Positions 45,194 through 53,608 of a stretch of 63,679 bases of DNA are shown piece by piece. The stretch is from NCBI GenBank assembly GCA_959608625.1, contig CAUHQV010000011.1, positions 1 through 63,679 of the forward strand, written 5' to 3'. This DNA is from an uncultured Flavobacteriales bacterium. GTDB lineage: Bacteria; Bacteroidota; Bacteroidia; Flavobacteriales; UBA1820. A program made the translations under genes and the position numbers. Every line of letters starts with the position of its first letter. The first letter of the stretch is position 1. Below the pieces are notes generated by a model. The model did not search any database and was not told where the DNA came from. It saw only the letters and a list, made by a program, of their open reading frames with translations.

Positions 45194-45754
45194 ATGAACG
45201 AAGAACTTGACCTGATCGTAGAAGACGCCGGCGAACGTATGGAGAATTCCATCGAGCATTTTGAAAAGGCGCTGCTCAAACTGCGCGCCGGAAAGGCATC
45301 TCCCGTTATGCTGGAAGGCGTCATGGTAGAATACTACGGCACCCCCACCGCACTGGACAAAGTAGCCAGCATCAGTTGCCCCGACCCGCGCACTATCACG
45401 GTAAAGCCTTGGGAAAAGAACATGCTCTCCGAGATAGACCGCTCTATCCTGATCGCCAATCTGGGTTTCACCCCGGCCAACAACGGGGATATGGTCATCA
45501 TCAATATCCCTCCGATGACCGAAGACCGCCGGCGCGAACTGGCCAAAATGGCCCGGACGGAACTGGAAACTGCGAAAGTGAACATCCGCAACATCCGCAA
45601 GGACGCCAACAATTCCGTACGCCGCGTAGAGAACGTGAGCGAAGATTTAGCCAAACAATACGAAGACTCCATCCAAGCCCTGACGGACAAATCCATCGCC
45701 CGGGCGGACGAGATCATGGCCCGAAAGGAAAAAGATATCATGACGGTAGCCTAA
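45194..45754 (+). CDS. frr: Ribosome recycling factor
   Basis: A 186-residue factor that splits post-termination ribosomes with EF-G. The three-helix body is recognised from MENSIEHFEKALLKLRAGKASP, YYGTPTALDKVASISCPDPRTITVKPWE and RREL-AKMARTELETAKVNIRNIRKDANN. The length is standard. Co-transcribed with pyrH; a GC-rich palindrome follows the stop. Confidence 0.97.
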   Translation: MNEELDLIVEDAGERMENSIEHFEKALLKLRAGKASPVMLEGVMVEYYGTPTALDKVASISCPDPRTITVKPWEKNMLSEIDRSILIANLGFTPANNGDMVIINIPPMTEDRRRELAKMARTELETAKVNIRNIRKDANNSVRRVENVSEDLAKQYEDSIQALTDKSIARADEIMARKEKDIMTVA

Positions 45755-45795
45755 TATTATTAATTAGATTTTCCGTTCACAAAATACTCCCAAAC

Positions 45796-45821
45796 GCGCG
45801 GCGGCCTTAAGGCCGCCGCGC
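45796..45821. terminator. 26-nt perfect GC-rich palindrome after frr
   Basis: Arms of 13 nt around CCTTAAGG, giving an uninterrupted stem, without a long T-tract on either side. Probably ends pyrH-frr transcription, possibly with help. Confidence 0.6.
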
Positions 45822-45847
45822 TGTTTAAAAAGAAATCCCAACAATCC

Positions 45848-46645
45848 ATGAGAAAAATATTTTTCCTTTCTTCCATTGTTTTCGTATCGGCGGCAACCTG
45901 CGTTGCCCAACAAGATCCGGCACAAGCCGCCTACCGGGCACTCGCAGACAACTGTTTCTCCTATCTGGGAAAAGGGGATTCGCTTTGTTTTGCCAATACC
46001 TACCCCAAAGTCCTTGCTGCTTACGAAAAAGCGGACGAGCCGGAAATGGCCGCCGTACGCGAAGAACTGCTTGACCTGCGGGCCAAAGACCAAAGCATCC
46101 GCATCCTGCTAATGGACGCAAGGGAAAGATACGGGCGGGACAGTGAAATGGCCAGAAAAGTCCACCGGCAAATGAAAATCATCGACTCTGCCAGCGCCAT
46201 CCAGGCGCAACGGATCGTCGACCGGTACGGCTGGCCGGAAAAAGACGGGATCGGCGAAGAAGCCTGCGAAGCCTTGTTCCTGTGCATCCAACATGCCGAT
46301 GGGACGAATATCCAGCAAAAGTACCTCCCCATTTTGGAGCAGGCTGTCCGGGAAGGCAATGCGGAGCCCTGGCACCTGGCTTTTCTCACCGACCGGGTGC
46401 GCATGAACCGTGGCGAGAAGCAGGTATACGGCACACAGAGCATCAACGGGAAAGAGCCCTATATTATCCCGATGGAAGATCCCGACCGGGTAGACAGCCT
46501 GCGCCAAAGCATCGGATTGAGCCCTATAGCCGACTATGCAGCTTCCCTGGGCATATCCTGGGATTTGAAAAAGTACAAGGAAAACCTACCGCACTACGAA
46601 CAACTATACGAAAAATGGTATCAGGCCTACCGGCCGAACGAATAA
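45848..46645 (+). CDS. Secreted DUF6624-like protein
   Basis: A 265-residue exported protein with a signal peptide (MRKIFFLSSIVFVSAATCVAQ). Residues 125-245 resemble DUF6624: RYGWPEKDGIGEEACEALFLCIQHAD, YLPILEQAVREGNA, LAFLTDRVRMNRGEKQVYGTQ and IPMEDPDRVDSLRQSIGLSPI. The N-terminal part is helical and not recognised. The family has no assigned activity. It follows frr by about 93 nt. Confidence 0.78.
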   Translation: MRKIFFLSSIVFVSAATCVAQQDPAQAAYRALADNCFSYLGKGDSLCFANTYPKVLAAYEKADEPEMAAVREELLDLRAKDQSIRILLMDARERYGRDSEMARKVHRQMKIIDSASAIQAQRIVDRYGWPEKDGIGEEACEALFLCIQHADGTNIQQKYLPILEQAVREGNAEPWHLAFLTDRVRMNRGEKQVYGTQSINGKEPYIIPMEDPDRVDSLRQSIGLSPIADYAASLGISWDLKKYKENLPHYEQLYEKWYQAYRPNE

Positions 46646-46696
46646 AATCCGGTCGCCCGCCGCAGAAAGACTTTTCTGCGCCCGGTGCAATCTTAT

Positions 46697-46724
46697 AAAA
46701 ACGGCCCGGAATTTCCCGGGCCGT
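46697..46724 (-). terminator. thrC terminator
   Basis: A 9-bp stem ACGGCCCGG/CCGGGCCGT followed by TTTT on the minus strand. It ends the thr operon. Confidence 0.85.
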
Positions 46725-46743
46725 TCTCTATGCTAAGAAAATA

Positions 46744-48030
46744 TTATAAAGTCCTTACAAAATCTTCTACCGCCGACGTAACAGGGTCGATAAGGGTGTA
46801 TTTCTTTTCCTTTCCAAGAAATTTTTCGAGCCCTGCCGGTAACGGAAAGTCTTTCCCGAGCGCCTCCTGGATGACATCCCCGAACTTGGCCCGATGGGCG
46901 GTGGAGAGCCAGAAACCTTTCACCTGGTATTTCTTGGCGGCATTGTAGCCCACCGCGCTGTGCGGGTCGGACACATACCCGTATTTTTGGTAAATTCCCC
47001 GTATCGCTTCCAGGATAGCGGCATCGTCGCAGGAGTAACCTTTCACTCTGTCCGTAAGTGCGGCGAAATCGTTCCCGTACAGGTCTACGATCCGCTCGTA
47101 ATTGCTCGGGTTCCCCACGTCCATTGCATTGGCGACTGTCCTTACGGAAGGTTTTGGAGCGAACACTCCCGTTTCGAGGTATTTCGGAATGATATCGTTG
47201 GCGTTCGAGGCCGCAATGAAACGCCCGACCGGCATTCCCATCTTTTCGGCCAGCATCCCGGCGGAGATGTTTCCGTAGTTCCCGCTGGGCACCACGATAT
47301 CGGGGCTGGTATCGCCCGTTGCCGCCACCCATTGCGCCCAGGCATAAAAATAGTAGAACGACTGAGGCATCCACCGCAGGATATTGATGGAATTGGCGGA
47401 AGTGACTTTTTTCTCCCGGCGGAAGGCTACGTCCGAAAATATCTCTTTGACGATACGCTGGCAATCGTCGAACGTACCGCGCACTTTCAGGGGATAGATG
47501 TTTTCGCCCAGGGTGGTCATCTGGCTTTCCTGCAGGTCGCTCACTTTCCCATCGGGGTACAGAACGACGACCTTTACCCCGTCGATCCCGTAAAAACCGT
47601 TCGCCACGGCGCTGCCCGTATCGCCGGAGGTGGCCGTGAGGATAACCAGGTCTTCCCCGCTGTCGTTCAGTTCGCCCAACGCGCGGCCCATGAACCCGGC
47701 CCCCACGTCCTTGAACGCGAATGTCGGCCCATGGAAGAGTTCTAGCGTGTATTTATCGTCGCCCAGATGCTTCAGGGGCACCGGGAAAGCGTAAGCGGCC
47801 TCTACGATACGGTCTATCTGCTCTGCGGACAAATCATGCCCGAAGAACAGTCCCGCCGCATAACGGGCCACATCGGCAAAAGAGCCGCCGGACAGTTCTT
47901 TCACCCGATCCATATCGGCTACCGGGATCGCTTCGGGCATAAAAAGGCCGCCGTCGGGCGCGAGGCCCATGAATGCCGCTTCCTTGAGCGAGTAGCGAAC
48001 CGATTTATCCCTTGTACTGTAATATTTCAT
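46744..48030 (-). CDS. thrC: Threonine synthase
   Basis: A 428-residue PLP enzyme converting phosphohomoserine to threonine. The N-terminal YYSTRD and the PLP lysine Lys107 in HGPTFAFKDVG are typical, with SGDTGSAVANGFYG, VPSGNYGNISAGMLA and SDPHSAVGYNA following. It lies 214 nt downstream of thrB on the same strand, the gap being filled by inverted repeats. Likely regulated by the thr leader upstream of thrB. Confidence 0.96.
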   Translation of the reverse strand: MKYYSTRDKSVRYSLKEAAFMGLAPDGGLFMPEAIPVADMDRVKELSGGSFADVARYAAGLFFGHDLSAEQIDRIVEAAYAFPVPLKHLGDDKYTLELFHGPTFAFKDVGAGFMGRALGELNDSGEDLVILTATSGDTGSAVANGFYGIDGVKVVVLYPDGKVSDLQESQMTTLGENIYPLKVRGTFDDCQRIVKEIFSDVAFRREKKVTSANSINILRWMPQSFYYFYAWAQWVAATGDTSPDIVVPSGNYGNISAGMLAEKMGMPVGRFIAASNANDIIPKYLETGVFAPKPSVRTVANAMDVGNPSNYERIVDLYGNDFAALTDRVKGYSCDDAAILEAIRGIYQKYGYVSDPHSAVGYNAAKKYQVKGFWLSTAHRAKFGDVIQEALGKDFPLPAGLEKFLGKEKKYTLIDPVTSAVEDFVRTL

Positions 48031-48100
48031 ATTTTTTTCGTTTAAATTCTACTTTTATTCCCGCTTTCCGATAAACGGACAACTGCGTTTGCAAGCGAGC

Positions 48101-48155
48101 AGCTTTGCGGAGGGTGGGTCATGAAACCAAGTGCTTACCCGCCCTCCGCAAAGCT
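48101..48155. repeat. Inverted repeat 1 between thrB and thrC
   Basis: Arms 48101-48119 and 48137-48155 (19 nt, one T-G wobble pair) with core AGCTTTGCGGAGGG; loop of 17 nt. It is part of the thrB-thrC transcript and looks like a mobile intergenic repeat, not a terminator. Confidence 0.75.
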
Positions 48156-48198
48156 CCGGGAGCGAAGCAAACCATTTTGTCCGGGCTCGTTTTCTTTG

Positions 48199-48230
48199 CC
48201 GCTTTCTTTTGGAGCGGCAAAAGAAAGCGG
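48199..48230. repeat. Inverted repeat 2 between thrB and thrC
   Basis: Arms CCGCTTTCTTTTG and CAAAAGAAAGCGG (13 nt, perfect) around a 6-nt loop. Similar purine/pyrimidine-rich palindromes are scattered in Bacteroidota intergenic regions; an origin as a repeat element is inference. Confidence 0.7.
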
Positions 48231-48244
48231 AGAAAGGTACTATT

Positions 48245-49174
48245 TTATTTTACAACCCGGGCCCCGACCGTCGGCACATGCGACACGTACAGGTCGTTCT
48301 CTATGTTCAACGCGTCGAAATGCGCTTTCATCGCTTTCCCTACCTGCTCGGCCGTTTCCAGCGAATCGCTCAGGGCGAACACCGAAGGGCCGCTGCCCGA
48401 AATATTCACCGCCAGGGCGCCGGCTGCCATACAAGCGGCTTTGAGTTCGTCATAACCCGGGATAAATCCTTTGCGGTAGGGTTCGACTACTACGTCGCGC
48501 ATCGACCGCCCGATAAGGGGCATATCGCCCGTCATGATACCGGCTACCAGTCCGCCGACGTTCCCCCATTGGGTCACCGCCTCGCGCATCGGGATCTCCT
48601 TGCGCAATACATCGCGGGCTTCCTTGGTGCTGACCATGATATGCGGATGCACTACCGAGAAACAGAAAGAATCCGGCACCGGAAGGCTTACGATATCCAG
48701 CGGTTCGTACCCGCGGATAAAAACGATGCCGCCCATCACCGCAGGGGCTGAATTATCGGCATGCGCCGTACCGCTGATCAATTTTTCCCCCTGCATCGCA
48801 AAATCTACCAGTTCCTTGACCGTGAACGGCCGGCCGAACAGCTCGTTCAGCCCGAAAACGGCTGCCGCGGACGAAGCCGCACTCGATCCGATCCCACTGC
48901 CAGGGAGTATCTTTTTTTCGACGGTGATTTCCACCGCCGCTTTTTTCCCGGCCGCCGCCATAAAAGCGCGTACCGCGGGGGTTATCACATTTTTCTCTAT
49001 ATCCGAGGGGAGGTTCATCCCACTCTCGTTGTTTATCGCAAGGCTGTCTCCGTCCCCGACGGACATTCGAAGGATATCGCCCACTCCGTCCAACGCCATT
49101 CCCATGACATCGAAGCCGCATCCCAGGTTGGCCGTGGAGGCGGGTGCGAACACCCTTATCGTTTTATTTTCCAT
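48245..49174 (-). CDS. thrB: Homoserine kinase
   Basis: A 309-residue GHMP kinase phosphorylating homoserine. The start IRVFAPASTANLGCGFDVMG carries the first GHMP motif; the ATP loop is LPGSGIGSSAASSAAAVFGLN; the late MAAGALAVNISGSGPSVFAL is motif 3. It is the first structural gene after the thr leader. The bifunctional aspartokinase-homoserine dehydrogenase gene (thrA), often next to thrB, is not in the window. Confidence 0.96.
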   Translation of the reverse strand: MENKTIRVFAPASTANLGCGFDVMGMALDGVGDILRMSVGDGDSLAINNESGMNLPSDIEKNVITPAVRAFMAAAGKKAAVEITVEKKILPGSGIGSSAASSAAAVFGLNELFGRPFTVKELVDFAMQGEKLISGTAHADNSAPAVMGGIVFIRGYEPLDIVSLPVPDSFCFSVVHPHIMVSTKEARDVLRKEIPMREAVTQWGNVGGLVAGIMTGDMPLIGRSMRDVVVEPYRKGFIPGYDELKAACMAAGALAVNISGSGPSVFALSDSLETAEQVGKAMKAHFDALNIENDLYVSHVPTVGARVVK

Positions 49175-49200
49175 TTGATTTTTTTTTCGTTTTTCCGGAT

Positions 49201-49337
49201 TAAAAAATTACACTAGCGCCCGAAATACTCTTTTCCCGTCCGGGCTACGACGGACTCCAACCCCCGCACTCCCACAGGGTTTCTATACATACGTATATAC
49301 GATTGGAAATATATGACTCTTTACCCCCTAGGGGTAA
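49201..49337 (-). promoter_or_regulatory. Candidate thr attenuator region
   Basis: Between the leader codons and thrB the RNA can fold in competing ways: TTACCCC pairs with GGGGTAA around the leader stop (49321-49337), AACCC with GGGTT at 49259-49281, and GCCCG with CGGGC near 49213-49246 ahead of a run of six T residues at 49202-49207. GC-rich segments in series before a U-tract fit attenuation, but the exact antiterminator and terminator pairing is my inference; the terminator stem is imperfect. Confidence 0.45.
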
Positions 49338-49443
49338 TCGTAATAATGGATGTAGTGGTTGTGGCAATAATAATGGCAGAATAGGCCTCACGGCCGATAC
49401 CGTCGCCTAAAATGTAGTTCAATTCGAGTAAGCCACTTTTCAT
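49321..49443 (-). CDS. thrL: thr operon leader peptide (Thr/Ile-rich)
   Basis: A 40-residue open frame, too short for routine gene calling. It starts with MKSGLLELNYILGDG, and its final part reads IIIATTTTSIITITP followed by RG and TAA: six Thr and six Ile in the last 17 codons. The ATG lies 8 nt past a -7 box of a canonical promoter, and thrB follows 146 nt after the stop. The composition matches the E. coli thrL peptide, which senses Thr and Ile charging. Role as attenuator is inference from composition and position. Confidence 0.75.
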   Translation of the reverse strand: MKSGLLELNYILGDGIGREAYSAIIIATTTTSIITITPRG

Positions 49444-49451
49444 AATGGGGA

Positions 49452-49482
49452 CAAAGCTATTGCAAAAATTCTTTTATCCAAA
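49452..49482 (-). promoter_or_regulatory. Promoter of the thr leader-thrB-thrC operon
   Basis: The minus strand has TTTG (49479-49482), a 19-nt spacer and TAGCTTTG (49452-49459). The leader ATG is 8 nt downstream, so the mRNA is nearly leaderless at the thr leader start. Confidence 0.8.
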
Positions 49483-49800
49483 ATAAAAACGTATTTTTTA
49501 TGCGTTTCATCTGATGTTTTAACATTTAAGTTGGTGAACTTTCTGAAATACGGAGCTTTTTGTTGTGTTTTTAATTTTTTATCCGGGGAAAAATCGCGTG
49601 GCTGTACAGTATGCGGGATAGGAAAGAAAAATAACAAATCCCTAAATGCCGCCCCGGCCTCACTTACCGGAAAAATACTGACGTGCAATTACCAAACAAC
49701 CTAATAAAAGCACCCGCGACATACCGGCTATATACGGAGAGAAGCCGGGGCATATTTTTTGGCGATGAGCGATCAGAGCGGCAAACGACCCGTCGTCCCC
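49483..49800. other. Intergenic region between thr promoter and OmpA terminator
   Basis: About 318 nt with no convincing gene. It is AT-rich near the thr promoter and mixed further on. I see no RNA gene or repeat I can name. Confidence 0.5.
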
Positions 49801-49801
49801 C

Positions 49802-49830
49802 AAAAAAAGCCGCACCTTCGAAGATGCGGC
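49802..49830 (-). terminator. Terminator of the OmpA-like lipoprotein gene
   Basis: A stem GCCGCACCTT/AAGATGCGGC with one wobble pair and a two-base loop, followed by seven T residues on the minus strand. Confidence 0.87.
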
Positions 49831-49852
49831 CTATAAATAGCATAATACAACC

Positions 49853-50548
49853 TTACAGATTCCCAGATTCGGCCTGGCGGATCATCTGCTCGCTGGCGGT
49901 GATGTACACCTCTACCCGTCGGTTGGCCGCGCGGCCTTCGGGGGTGGAATTGTCGGCTACCGGGGCATCGAAAGCCAGCCCCTCGGTCTTGATTCGGTCA
50001 CGGGAGATACCCTGTCCTACCAGGAAATTGGCTACGGCCGTAGCACGATCGAGGGACAGTTTTTCATTGACGGCCCGCGAACCGGTATTGTCCGTATGAC
50101 CGTAGATAGTGATGTCCGTCTGGGGATTATTCTTCATCGTATTGGCGAACTTGAGCAGGCTGGCACGGGCCGCCTCGCTCAGTTCGGATTTGCCGGTAGC
50201 GAACAGGATACCCGAATCGAAGGTCACTTTAATGGCCTGCAGGTTGTTCACATCGGTCACGGTCTCTACCTTGGCGCCTTCCACCTGCTGTTCGATCTCG
50301 GCTTTCTGGCGGTCCATTTTCTTGCCGATAGCCGCTCCGGCCCCGGTACCTACCACTCCGCCCACGGCAGCGCCTATCGCAGCGCCTTTACCTCCGCCGA
50401 ATATGGCGCCGAGTCCGGCGCCTACGGCCGCTCCGGAACCGGCCCCGATGGCAGCGCCTTTTCCGGTGTTGCTCCACGACGAGCAGGACGAACAGGCCAG
50501 GGTGACTACCGCCAGCACTACCGCCATTTTACTTCTCATGCTTTTCAT
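49853..50548 (-). CDS. OmpA-family lipoprotein with glycine-zipper domain
   Basis: A 231-residue lipoprotein (lipobox ACSSC). Residues 30-80 form a glycine zipper of AAIGAGSGAAVGAG type that probably inserts in a membrane. A C-terminal OmpA peptidoglycan-binding domain follows: FDSGILFATGKSELSE, TDITIYGHTDNTGS, LSLDRATAVANFLVGQGIS, RAANRRVEVYI. It anchors the outer membrane to the wall. It sits 88 nt downstream of the large secreted protein gene, possibly sharing its transcript. Confidence 0.9.
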   Translation of the reverse strand: MKSMRSKMAVVLAVVTLACSSCSSWSNTGKGAAIGAGSGAAVGAGLGAIFGGGKGAAIGAAVGGVVGTGAGAAIGKKMDRQKAEIEQQVEGAKVETVTDVNNLQAIKVTFDSGILFATGKSELSEAARASLLKFANTMKNNPQTDITIYGHTDNTGSRAVNEKLSLDRATAVANFLVGQGISRDRIKTEGLAFDAPVADNSTPEGRAANRRVEVYITASEQMIRQAESGNL

Positions 50549-50636
50549 AGCTTTCTGTTTTTATGTTTGTCTTTGTTTCAAGTCTTTCCCAAAATTGCGC
50601 ATTTTTCGCGACTTTCACAACGGTTCCGGCGGATTT

Positions 50637-53408
50637 TTACTTCGCGGCCCGCTTCTCCCACCGCAGCACCAGCACCAAAGTCGCATCGGCTCCTATCGAT
50701 ACCCGGTCGCCCATCAGCAGCATTTTTTCGGATTGGAAACCCTCGATCCCGGCTATCTCCAGCCGGTCGACCTCCCACCGCCGGATGCCCAGCGCCTCGA
50801 AATCGAATTCGGGGACAAAACCCTGCTCTGTAGGAGAGGTATTGCGGCACACCACCACGATCCGATCTGCCGATACGTAACCCGACAACCGGACAAAAGG
50901 ATTGTCGGTCCTTACCGGCATACCCGCCGTACGCTCCGGATAGAACCGCACTCCCGGAGCGTCCAACCCCAGTGTTTTCCGCACCGCCCAGGTCGCTTCC
51001 GCCGTACGGACGGAAACGGAATCGGCCTCATCGGCGTACACCGGTTTCCCGAAAGACAGCGCCGAGAGCACATTCCCGTGGGCCGCTTTGAAATATTCCG
51101 TCAGCCCTCCCAAAGTGGCCTGGCAATCTCCCGCGCGAGTACCGAGGGTATCCTCCGTTACCACCGCATCGATCCAGGGAGTATATCCCAGCAGCGAAGC
51201 GTTAAGCCCGTTTTCCCGCAGGAAGACCAAAAACGCTCCCCCCTTTTGGGTGCGCATCAGGGAATACACCCCGATCTTTTCCATATTGTACGGCGAATCC
51301 GAAAGCAGTACGCCCTTTATGTATTTTTTGTCCAATATCCGGCGGTAAAGATATTCCATCGCCGGGGCCAGTTTTCCCGACGGTTCAAAGTACAGCGTGC
51401 GACCGGCGTTTTCCGGCCGGCCCGCAAAGCCCATCGAAAGCAGTATCCGGGCATAGTCCGAAGAGGCCGGCAAGGCGAACGGACGGATATACGGCAGGAT
51501 TCCCGTTCCTTTATCCGACAATGCTTCGGCTGTCCGGTCGTTCCGGTCGTCCAGGAGAATGAACGGATCGTTCACCACCCACAGATCGGCCAGTATATCC
51601 GAATCCGGTTGCGGGAGCGTATCCGAACTTACGACCTGTATCCGACGGCCTGCCGCAGACGGCAAGGCGTAATCCGCCGGGAGTATTTGCATCGAGCACT
51701 TCAGTGCGATCTTCTCGCCGCTGCGCATACGCATGGCCCCGCTGCCGACGATAAGTCCCGTCTGGGAGCTTTTATACAGCGTAACGGACGCATTATCCCC
51801 GCTGTAGAACACATTCGAGGGGTCTTTATCCACCGTCACGAATACCCCGCCGCGGTCGCCGCCCAGCCAGAGGCCGGAGAAATTTTCACGGGGATTCAGC
51901 GATACGGTCGCATTTTCCACCACACACACCGTATCGTAGCAGGCGCGCGTCACCTCCCGGGAAAAGCCCGCTTCCAGGCTGATATTCCGGAAATCGATAT
52001 TAGAAAGAGCCTCGACATCGACCTCGTACTGCACCAGCCCGAACGCCGAAAGGCTGGCTTGGAGTTCCACATTCATATCGTGGGTACGGACACTGCCGCG
52101 CCATACCTGCACCCCTCCGTCGCGCCGGACGAAACGCAGGTCTTTCACCCCTATCTTGCGGATGCCGTTGGCAGTCGAAAAAACGAGCAGTACGGGATCG
52201 GCCAAAAGAGGCAGACTGTCCGAATATATTTGGCTGGGAAGCGCCGTAGCGGGATTGATCGCCAATACGTTCTTTCCGCTGCGAACCTCGTACCCTTCGT
52301 ATACCGTCACAGGGAAGCGGTCGTTTACGGAGGTTTTTTCCACGGCGGCGTCTGCTTTACCCCCTATCCGCGATACGAATTCAGCCGCTAAAGAACTTTC
52401 CGTAGCCGGGTTTTCCTCCGTTACCTCAAGCACGAACGGGAGGTCGAGCGACTGCCCGGCCCCTTCGATCCGTACCGAAAGATCGTAAAATCCTTTTACC
52501 GCCTCGTCCGAACACTCAGCCACGATCCAGGCGCTGCGGAGTTCCCGGGGACTGACCGTTATTTTTTTATCTCCGGCCAGTTTCAGTACCACACCGGCAC
52601 TCGGGGCGGAGGTATGCCGCACTGTCAGCCCGACCGGTGTTTTTTCCGTGCAGACGATCCCGGTTTGTATCAAGACCTTCCCGCCCCGGGGCACCCGTAT
52701 GGTATCCCCTCCGGAAGACACATCCTGTTTTTTGCCGAACATGCGGGAGAAAAAACCGCCCGTATCCTTTCCATCGCCGGGCACGGCCCAGGCAAGGGGA
52801 AGGCGGTTATCGCCGTTGAGCGGATACCGGGCTGGCACCAGATAAGCCTCGAAAGATCTTTTGGCCCGGGAAAAATAAGCGTCCGCCTCCGTACGGGTAG
52901 CGGATACGTCATACGGATTATCCGGTTTCCCATAGCGCGACTCCACTCCTGTGACTACCCCGCGCGGCATCCGGCTAAAATCGGGGTAATTGTCCGGGCG
53001 GTGTTTCTTCATCCAGATGGGCCGGGAAAAAGCGTTATTATCTATAACAGTATGCGGAGCATAATAAAGTTCGTAGTCCCCGGCGGTAAACGCTTCGAAC
53101 ACCGCAGCGACACGGTCCGCAGTGAGTTCCCTCACATAAAGATTGTCCACCCGCCGCCCATCCGAAGCCCGGTACACCGACACATGTTGCCCGGCTTCTT
53201 CCGCTCCGTATTCCGGTGTTTGCCCAGGCAAACGCCACAGGATATCGCAGGCTACGGCACCGGCGGCACGCGGCACGGTGATGAACACACGCACCGTCGC
53301 ATCCTTTTCCAGCCAGGGACGGACGGATGGCGCCGCCCACAGTCCTTGCTTGGCCGAAAAAAACAGGGCGGCACTTAAAATGAGTAAAAACGGGATCTTT
53401 TTCAACAC
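50637..53408 (-). CDS. Large secreted protein, possible glycoside-hydrolase-like (DUF6067-type)
   Basis: A 923-residue exported protein with no firm family for me. The best start is a GTG at 53408 (or TTG at 53405): the minus strand has AGGAG eight bases before the GTG, then LKKIPFLLILSAALFFSAKQG as signal peptide. The ATG at 53531 would put the start in the rplU promoter. Modules are beta-rich in the first 400 residues; the later part (for example NFSGLWLGGDRGGVFVTVDKDPSNVFY and KYIKGVLLSDSPYNMEKIG) recalls putative glycoside hydrolases of DUF6067/DUF4091 type, which would suit a carbohydrate role. This is tentative. Confidence 0.7.
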   Translation of the reverse strand: MLKKIPFLLILSAALFFSAKQGLWAAPSVRPWLEKDATVRVFITVPRAAGAVACDILWRLPGQTPEYGAEEAGQHVSVYRASDGRRVDNLYVRELTADRVAAVFEAFTAGDYELYYAPHTVIDNNAFSRPIWMKKHRPDNYPDFSRMPRGVVTGVESRYGKPDNPYDVSATRTEADAYFSRAKRSFEAYLVPARYPLNGDNRLPLAWAVPGDGKDTGGFFSRMFGKKQDVSSGGDTIRVPRGGKVLIQTGIVCTEKTPVGLTVRHTSAPSAGVVLKLAGDKKITVSPRELRSAWIVAECSDEAVKGFYDLSVRIEGAGQSLDLPFVLEVTEENPATESSLAAEFVSRIGGKADAAVEKTSVNDRFPVTVYEGYEVRSGKNVLAINPATALPSQIYSDSLPLLADPVLLVFSTANGIRKIGVKDLRFVRRDGGVQVWRGSVRTHDMNVELQASLSAFGLVQYEVDVEALSNIDFRNISLEAGFSREVTRACYDTVCVVENATVSLNPRENFSGLWLGGDRGGVFVTVDKDPSNVFYSGDNASVTLYKSSQTGLIVGSGAMRMRSGEKIALKCSMQILPADYALPSAAGRRIQVVSSDTLPQPDSDILADLWVVNDPFILLDDRNDRTAEALSDKGTGILPYIRPFALPASSDYARILLSMGFAGRPENAGRTLYFEPSGKLAPAMEYLYRRILDKKYIKGVLLSDSPYNMEKIGVYSLMRTQKGGAFLVFLRENGLNASLLGYTPWIDAVVTEDTLGTRAGDCQATLGGLTEYFKAAHGNVLSALSFGKPVYADEADSVSVRTAEATWAVRKTLGLDAPGVRFYPERTAGMPVRTDNPFVRLSGYVSADRIVVVCRNTSPTEQGFVPEFDFEALGIRRWEVDRLEIAGIEGFQSEKMLLMGDRVSIGADATLVLVLRWEKRAAK

Positions 53409-53518
53409 GGAATTTTCTCCTTGCAGTTTTCGTTCAAGGGTCAAAAATACGGAGTTTTCCGATGCGGACGGCACAAAAAAGCCGGAAGAACGATAATACA
53501 GAAAAGTAAAAGACAAAA

Positions 53519-53550
53519 TTTGCAAATTCAAAATGTTGCACGTATCTTTG
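53519..53550 (+). promoter_or_regulatory. rplU-rpmA promoter
   Basis: TTTG (53519-53522), a 20-nt spacer and TATCTTTG (53543-53550) form a textbook Bacteroidota promoter. Transcription should start near 53555. Confidence 0.88.
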
Positions 53551-53608
53551 CCGTCCCGAAGAAAAGGGAAATTTCATTATTCAATAACAAACATACAAAC
53601 CGTTACAA

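Noticed and set aside
50109..52391. 760-codon frame on the plus strand across ompA and the large secreted gene
   Set aside because: The sequence lacks any domain and overlaps two well supported genes on the other strand.
53409..53531. Upstream ATG start for the large secreted protein
   Set aside because: It would overlap the rplU promoter and add 41 residues before the signal peptide; GTG at 53408 with AGGAG is better.
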